Position numbers and translations under genes: made by a program
NCBI GenBank assembly: GCA_937888775.1
Contig: CALAQT010000491.1
Coordinates: 1-17,787 of the forward strand
Direction: 5' to 3'
Length of the DNA: 17,787 nt
DNA from: an uncultured Actinomycetes bacterium
Lineage (GTDB): Bacteria > Actinomycetota > Thermoleophilia > Solirubrobacterales > Solirubrobacteraceae
Shown: positions 14,018 through 17,787 of the stretch, piece after piece
Layout of the letters: every line of letters starts with the position of its first letter
Position numbering within the stretch: the first letter of the stretch is position 1
The notes under the pieces: model-generated
The model's input: only the letters and a program-made list of their open reading frames with translations
What the model was told of the DNA's origin: nothing
Databases searched by the model: none

Positions 14018-16253
14018 CCGTCCGCTCGTCCTTGCCGATGCTGTATCCGATCGCCGAATAGCCCTGCAGGCGCTTCCCGAACATGCGAGCAAGAACTGGT
14101 ACCTCAGCATCTACGTAATCGTAGATCTGCACCACGCGCTTGTTGGCATGATTGCGGTGTAAGCGACCAGCGTATTGTTGAATTGTCCCTCGCCACGCGA
14201 CAGGCATCGCCAGGAAGAGGGTGTCCAGGCGCGAGTCATCGAACCCCTCTCCAATGTACCGGCCAGTGGCGACGATCACGCGTGGTTCATGATCTGGGAC
14301 GGAACCCAGGTGGACCATCGCGGCCTCACGTTGCTTTGCGCCCATGCCTCCGCGCAGCACAATGGTGTCGGGGATCTGGGCCTTCACCATCCCAGCGATC
14401 ACCGCGAGATGATCAGTCCGCTCAGTGAGGACGAGCGGTGATCGCCCCCGAGCCACCGCCTCGATGATGTCAGAAACGATCGCGTTCATCCGAGATTCAT
14501 CGGCGGCGAGCTCGGAATATAGAGCCTGTATGCCGGTATCTCCAACTGACAGCGTGGGTACAAAGGATGTTCGTCTCTCAATGACGACATGATCGAACGA
14601 ACGCGCCGCTGCCTGAAGGCGAGCGTCGACCTTATGGCGTATCGGACCACATTGCATCACGACGATGGGGTGGTGACCGTCTTTACGGATCGGCGTAGCC
14701 GTCAGGCCAGCAACGAATCGGGCCCGAACCTCCGAGAGAACGCGCTCAAAGCTGAACGCGGGAATGTGATGGCATTCGTCGACGATGACCTGGCCATAGT
14801 CTGCAACACTGTCGTCGACCTCCCCCTTGCGTGTGAGGCTTGCCAGAAGGCCGACGTCAATGACCCTCGTCGGCCGTCGGCGTCCAGCGCCGATTTGGCC
14901 GATCGTGTCGATCGGCAGATTCAGGAAGAAGGCCAGTCGCTCGCGCCATTGGTCCAGCAGGTGGCGCCTGTGAACGAGGACGAGGGTGTTGGTACGTCGC
15001 TGAGCGATCAGCCACGCGCCAATGACCGTCTTCCCGAAGGCGGTCGGCGCGCAGAGTACTCCGGTGTCGTGCTTGATGAGGATTCCCGCGGCTCTCGCCT
15101 GATCGGGCGTCAACTCTCCGTGAAAGGCGACAGAGATGGGCTGTCCTCGCTGGCGCTTGTCGGTGACCGCCACCGCCACACCCAGGGACTTCAGCAACTC
15201 CGTGACGGCATCGCTGCAACCCCGTGGCAGAGCGAGGTGCTCCGGGAAGTCCTCGCTGCAGTCAATGATGCGAGGCTTGCCGAAAGTGGACAGCCGCATC
15301 CGTTGAGCGGCGTAGAACTCCGGGTTCTGGAATGCCGCCATGCGCCGTAACCGAGCAATCAGCTGAGATGACAGACCCGCAGTGGGGATGAACACTCGGT
15401 GAGACAGGACGAGGTCGAGCGCTGCCGGGGATGGTTCGACAATGAGGTCGTCCTTCCGTTGCCGAGAGGGCGGGAGCTCCCACGGACGTCCATCGCCGCT
15501 GTCGGCGTTGAACCAGTCGGCGCCGACGCCGATGAGTACACCGCGCTTCGCCGCATCTCGGACGATGCGTTCCACCTCCGGCGCTGTACAGCGCGAAACG
15601 GACGCCAGGTAGGACCACTGGTCGCGATACGGTTGGAGGCGAGGGGTGAGGAACACGGTGTTGTCCGATTTCCGTGCACTACCTTGCAATGGTAGGGCGA
15701 TGAGGTTGCCAAACCCACCCTTGGGCATGGTGTCCTGGCTGGGGAACAGCCTGTCGTACGAAGCAAAGCTGATTTGGTGCCGCCGGTCGATCGCACCCGT
15801 CAGCAACACGCAACCAAGGTTTCGCGCCACCGATGCTGGTATCGGGCGCTCAAAGAAGACCCAGATGTGCGCGCCGTTACCGGACCGGGATCGTTCCAGC
15901 GCATGAGGGACTCCCAGAAGATCGCAGGTCGCGGTCACCGCCCTGACGTCATCCGACCACCCGGTCTTGTCGAAGTCGATGGCGAGGAAGGCGGTGGTCT
16001 CGTCGAGCTGCATCGGGTAGATCCCCAGGACGGGACCACCCTCGAGATGCTTCCTGATCGCGCGGTCGCTGAGGGGAAGACAGTCGTCGAGGTTTACCGG
16101 CTGTCCCCGGATTCTGCGAACACCAGGTCGGAGGACGGGGCCGTACCCGTGACGACCATCAGGTGCCTCCCAGCGCTGGGCATACACGTCGTCACGGCCC
16201 CGGAACAGCATCCTGAAGAGAGCTATCTTCGCCTCAGGGGACAGGGGCGTCAC
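13956..16253 (-). CDS. Primase-helicase (AEP primase plus SF2 helicase, TOTE-like), body starting at an internal GTG
   Basis: A 765-residue protein. Residues about 5-215 are an archaeo-eukaryotic-type primase domain: LAIDFDK holds metal-binding Asp93 and Asp95, and SRSGNGAHIWVFFE holds His129, followed by FPSQDTMPKGGFGNLIALPL. From about 375 comes a superfamily 2 helicase: Walker A APTAFGKT (402-409), DECH (492-495), TAT (518-520), ATGRYIGEGFD (662-672) and motif VI QQYAGRLHR (692-700). Together they suggest ATP-driven unwinding combined with primer or strand synthesis, as in DNA repair or conflict systems; TOTE is the Pfam label for this primase type. The GTG start has no good ribosome binding site, and the frame continues upstream to an amber codon and a matching N-terminus (see the next entry). 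The last 20 or so residues are antisense to tRNA-Gly and look acquired, not native. Confidence 0.85.
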   Translation of the reverse strand: MTPLSPEAKIALFRMLFRGRDDVYAQRWEAPDGRHGYGPVLRPGVRRIRGQPVNLDDCLPLSDRAIRKHLEGGPVLGIYPMQLDETTAFLAIDFDKTGWSDDVRAVTATCDLLGVPHALERSRSGNGAHIWVFFERPIPASVARNLGCVLLTGAIDRRHQISFASYDRLFPSQDTMPKGGFGNLIALPLQGSARKSDNTVFLTPRLQPYRDQWSYLASVSRCTAPEVERIVRDAAKRGVLIGVGADWFNADSGDGRPWELPPSRQRKDDLIVEPSPAALDLVLSHRVFIPTAGLSSQLIARLRRMAAFQNPEFYAAQRMRLSTFGKPRIIDCSEDFPEHLALPRGCSDAVTELLKSLGVAVAVTDKRQRGQPISVAFHGELTPDQARAAGILIKHDTGVLCAPTAFGKTVIGAWLIAQRRTNTLVLVHRRHLLDQWRERLAFFLNLPIDTIGQIGAGRRRPTRVIDVGLLASLTRKGEVDDSVADYGQVIVDECHHIPAFSFERVLSEVRARFVAGLTATPIRKDGHHPIVVMQCGPIRHKVDARLQAAARSFDHVVIERRTSFVPTLSVGDTGIQALYSELAADESRMNAIVSDIIEAVARGRSPLVLTERTDHLAVIAGMVKAQIPDTIVLRGGMGAKQREAAMVHLGSVPDHEPRVIVATGRYIGEGFDDSRLDTLFLAMPVAWRGTIQQYAGRLHRNHANKRVVQIYDYVDAEVPVLARMFGKRLQGYSAIGYSIGKDERTERETRLELATSTLEGSRSTN

Positions 16254-16295
16254 GGGCTCAGTGATGAGCGGTTGTGGCTCGTCCGCGCTCGCGTG

Positions 16296-16418
16296 CTATA
16301 TCTCGAGTTGATCGCGGAGCCGCCGATTCTCGTCCTCGAGCCAGCGTAGCGCCTGCCGCGCCTCGTCGAGTTCCGCTTGCAGCACCGAGTCGAAGTGCAG
16401 TTGCCGGGGGGAACTCAT
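16296..16418 (-). CDS. 40-residue coiled-coil ORF: detached N-terminus of the primase-helicase
   Basis: A minus-strand ATG at 16418 overlaps the ATPase stop as ATGA and encodes 40 residues ending in the heptad-like stretch RWLEDENRRLRDQLEI, then TAG (16298-16296). The frame is the same as that of the primase-helicase, and the 14 codons between TAG and its GTG read HASADEPQPLITEP, a proline-rich linker. Proteins of this family commonly begin with a short leucine-zipper-like LRxENxRLRxLL helix and such a linker, so this is best read as the native N-terminus cut off by a single amber codon. It could be translated alone as a small coiled-coil peptide, be joined by readthrough, or mark a recent loss of function. 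Confidence 0.7.
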   Translation of the reverse strand: MSSPRQLHFDSVLQAELDEARQALRWLEDENRRLRDQLEI

Positions 16419-17683
16419 GACGTTCGGCCTGTCCACAGCGAGTCCAACGGTGCGCACCACATGCTGTTGCCGAAGGAGAGCGTCTCCGGCCCCGTGTACA
16501 GAACCAGCCCGGATTGCAGTCTGTCGCCAACGCGCTCCCTGAGGAAGCGGATGGCGCGGAAATCGCTACTTCGAACCGTCGAGGATGCCTTGACTTCGAC
16601 TGCCACGAGACGACCGTCGGCAGACTCGAGGACGATGTCGACCTCCGAGCCCGCGCGGTTACGGAAGTGGAACAGACGGGCTCGTGTGGCACTCCATCCC
16701 AGCTGGCGCGTCAGCTCCATGGCCACGAACGACTCCAGTATCTGCCCCGCCAATCCACCCGGCTCACCGGCCGCTGCGGCGGTGGTGCCGAGAAGGTGAG
16801 ACAGGAGGCCGGAGTCGGTCACGTACACCTTGCGCGTCCGCACCGCCCTGGTGGTGCGGCTGTTCGCCCACGACGGAACACGCATGACGATGAAGGCTGC
16901 TTCCAGAAGCGCAACGTAGCGCTTGACCGTGGTCGGCGCCATCTGAGCGTCACGTGCGATCTCCCCCGCTTTGTAGAGGTTGGCGCTTCGGGCGGCCAGC
17001 AGCGTCAAGATCCTCAACAGATCCTCCGGCCTTTCGATCCCGGTGATGTCCGGGATGTCGCGACGGACGAGGGTCTCGAGGTAGCTCTCGAACCAGCGGG
17101 CACGGCGACCTTCCTGCACGCGGGTGACCACCTCCGGAAAGCCCCCCATGGCCGCGCGGTTGAGGTAGTCCAGTTTGGTCAACGGCGATGTTCGCCCATC
17201 TCGATCCCATCCCGCAAAGGCTCGATCGATGAATTGGTCTCGGCAACCTTCCCTCTCACCCTGGGAGAACGGCCACAGCCGGACGATCTCCATCCTGCCC
17301 GGGAGGGCGTCAGCGACCCTGGGGATGGAGAGCACGTTGGCGGAACCCGTCAAGAGGTATTGCCCCGGCCGGTTGGAGCGATCGACAGTCGATTTGATCG
17401 CCAGGAGAAGCTCCGGCGCCCGCTGGATCTCGTCAATGAGAAGCGTCCCCTCGTGACGGACGAAGTCTGCAGGGTCCTCGATCGCGGCAGCTCTCACCCG
17501 CTCGTCGTCGAGGGTCACTGAGCGGGCATCCTGGCGTCCGGAGACCGCGATGGCCGCCAGAGTGCTCTTGCCCGCCTGCCGGGCACCCACGATGAGGACA
17601 ACGCGGGTGTCGGTCAGGGCCTCCACGACGCTGGGCAGGAGGTGGCGCGGACGGGGTGTCAGCTCCATGGGCAACTGATCCAT
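16415..17683 (-). CDS. AAA_14/DUF4143-type ATP-binding protein
   Basis: A 422-residue protein counted from ATG 17683. The N-terminal ATPase domain has Walker A GARQAGKST (33-41), Walker B LLIDEIQ (81-87) and sensor-like LLTGSAN (110-116). A winged-helix-like segment follows (about 235-267: NLYKAGEIARDAQMAPTTVK), then the DUF4143 C-terminal region with an AGSEVDIVLE...LVAVEVKAS motif (about 345-367) that resembles a PD-(D/E)xK nuclease core. The family is common in bacteria and archaea, with function poorly known. An upstream ATG at 17764 would add 27 residues of unconserved character; an ATG at 17665 (MELTPRP) is equally plausible. No strong ribosome binding site precedes any of them. Its TGA overlaps the ATG of the primase-helicase N-terminus, so the two are probably co-translated. 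Confidence 0.85.
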   Translation of the reverse strand: MDQLPMELTPRPRHLLPSVVEALTDTRVVLIVGARQAGKSTLAAIAVSGRQDARSVTLDDERVRAAAIEDPADFVRHEGTLLIDEIQRAPELLLAIKSTVDRSNRPGQYLLTGSANVLSIPRVADALPGRMEIVRLWPFSQGEREGCRDQFIDRAFAGWDRDGRTSPLTKLDYLNRAAMGGFPEVVTRVQEGRRARWFESYLETLVRRDIPDITGIERPEDLLRILTLLAARSANLYKAGEIARDAQMAPTTVKRYVALLEAAFIVMRVPSWANSRTTRAVRTRKVYVTDSGLLSHLLGTTAAAAGEPGGLAGQILESFVAMELTRQLGWSATRARLFHFRNRAGSEVDIVLESADGRLVAVEVKASSTVRSSDFRAIRFLRERVGDRLQSGLVLYTGPETLSFGNSMWCAPLDSLWTGRTS

Positions 17684-17703
17684 TGTGGACGAATTCGCGC
17701 CCT

Positions 17704-17739
17704 CTAGTGGCGATTTTCGCGGGCAATCGCGGCTAGTGG
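17704..17739 (-). promoter_or_regulatory. Nested repeats upstream of the ATPase gene, possible operator
   Basis: Two CTAGTGG direct repeats (17704-17710 and 17733-17739) flank an inverted repeat GCGATT (17710-17715) / AATCGC (17725-17730). The block ends about 20 bases before the ATG at 17683 and would suit a regulator binding site for the ATPase/primase-helicase operon. If translation begins at 17764 instead, it lies within coding sequence. Confidence 0.3.
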
Positions 17740-17787
17740 AGCGCGGCGCAAGTTCGTGACCCATTTCACGCTGCGAGGGGGTCCCCG

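Noticed and set aside
14589..15350. 253-codon plus-strand open frame
   Set aside because: Antisense of the helicase domain of the primase-helicase; no protein features.
1..17787. CRISPR array or insertion sequence
   Set aside because: No regularly spaced repeats and no transposase or terminal inverted repeats were seen.

Overview
The window reads as a high-GC actinobacterial chromosome segment. The signs are strong third-position GC, GTG and TTG starts, very tight gene packing, a tRNA without an encoded CCA, and protein families typical of soil actinomycetes. The exact genus cannot be told from the sequence.

Left part (about 39-12273). After a decayed, N-terminally truncated MFS drug-efflux gene on the minus strand comes a plus-strand carbohydrate operon of nine genes: a LacI-type regulator, an intracellular GH39-like glycosidase with an N-terminal FnIII-like domain, a secreted glycoamylase-domain (PF10091-like) glycosidase, a complete peptide/oligosaccharide-type (Opp/Dpp) ABC importer (lipoprotein binding protein, two permeases, two ATPases), and a short GH15-type glucosidase. 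Gaps are at most about 50 bp and several stops overlap the next start. A perfect 16-bp palindrome with a central CpG (859-874), the classic LacI-family operator shape, sits just ahead of the regulator and probably controls the whole operon. The logic would be outside cleavage of a glucan-like polymer, import of the oligosaccharides, and hydrolysis inside by GH39 and GH15. The substrate cannot be fixed from sequence. Between the GH39 and glycoamylase genes lies a 23-bp tandem repeat that creates two eight-codon arginine-rich mini-ORFs, each linked to the next gene by an ATGA overlap.

Middle (12274-14017). A DUF2127-like membrane protein is followed by a gene-poor stretch with signs of past integration: a 3' fragment of a tRNA-Gly(GCC) on the minus strand, a second degenerate T-arm-like segment, and an intact tRNA-Gly(TCC).

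Right part (13956-17764, minus strand). An AAA_14/DUF4143-type ATPase is joined by an ATGA overlap to a primase-helicase of the AEP plus SF2 type (TOTE-like in Pfam naming). The primase-helicase's N-terminal coiled coil is separated from its body by an in-frame amber codon, and its 3' end runs antisense through the tRNA-Gly(TCC). This two-gene unit looks like an accessory, possibly defence or mobile-element related module, and is the least explained part of the window.
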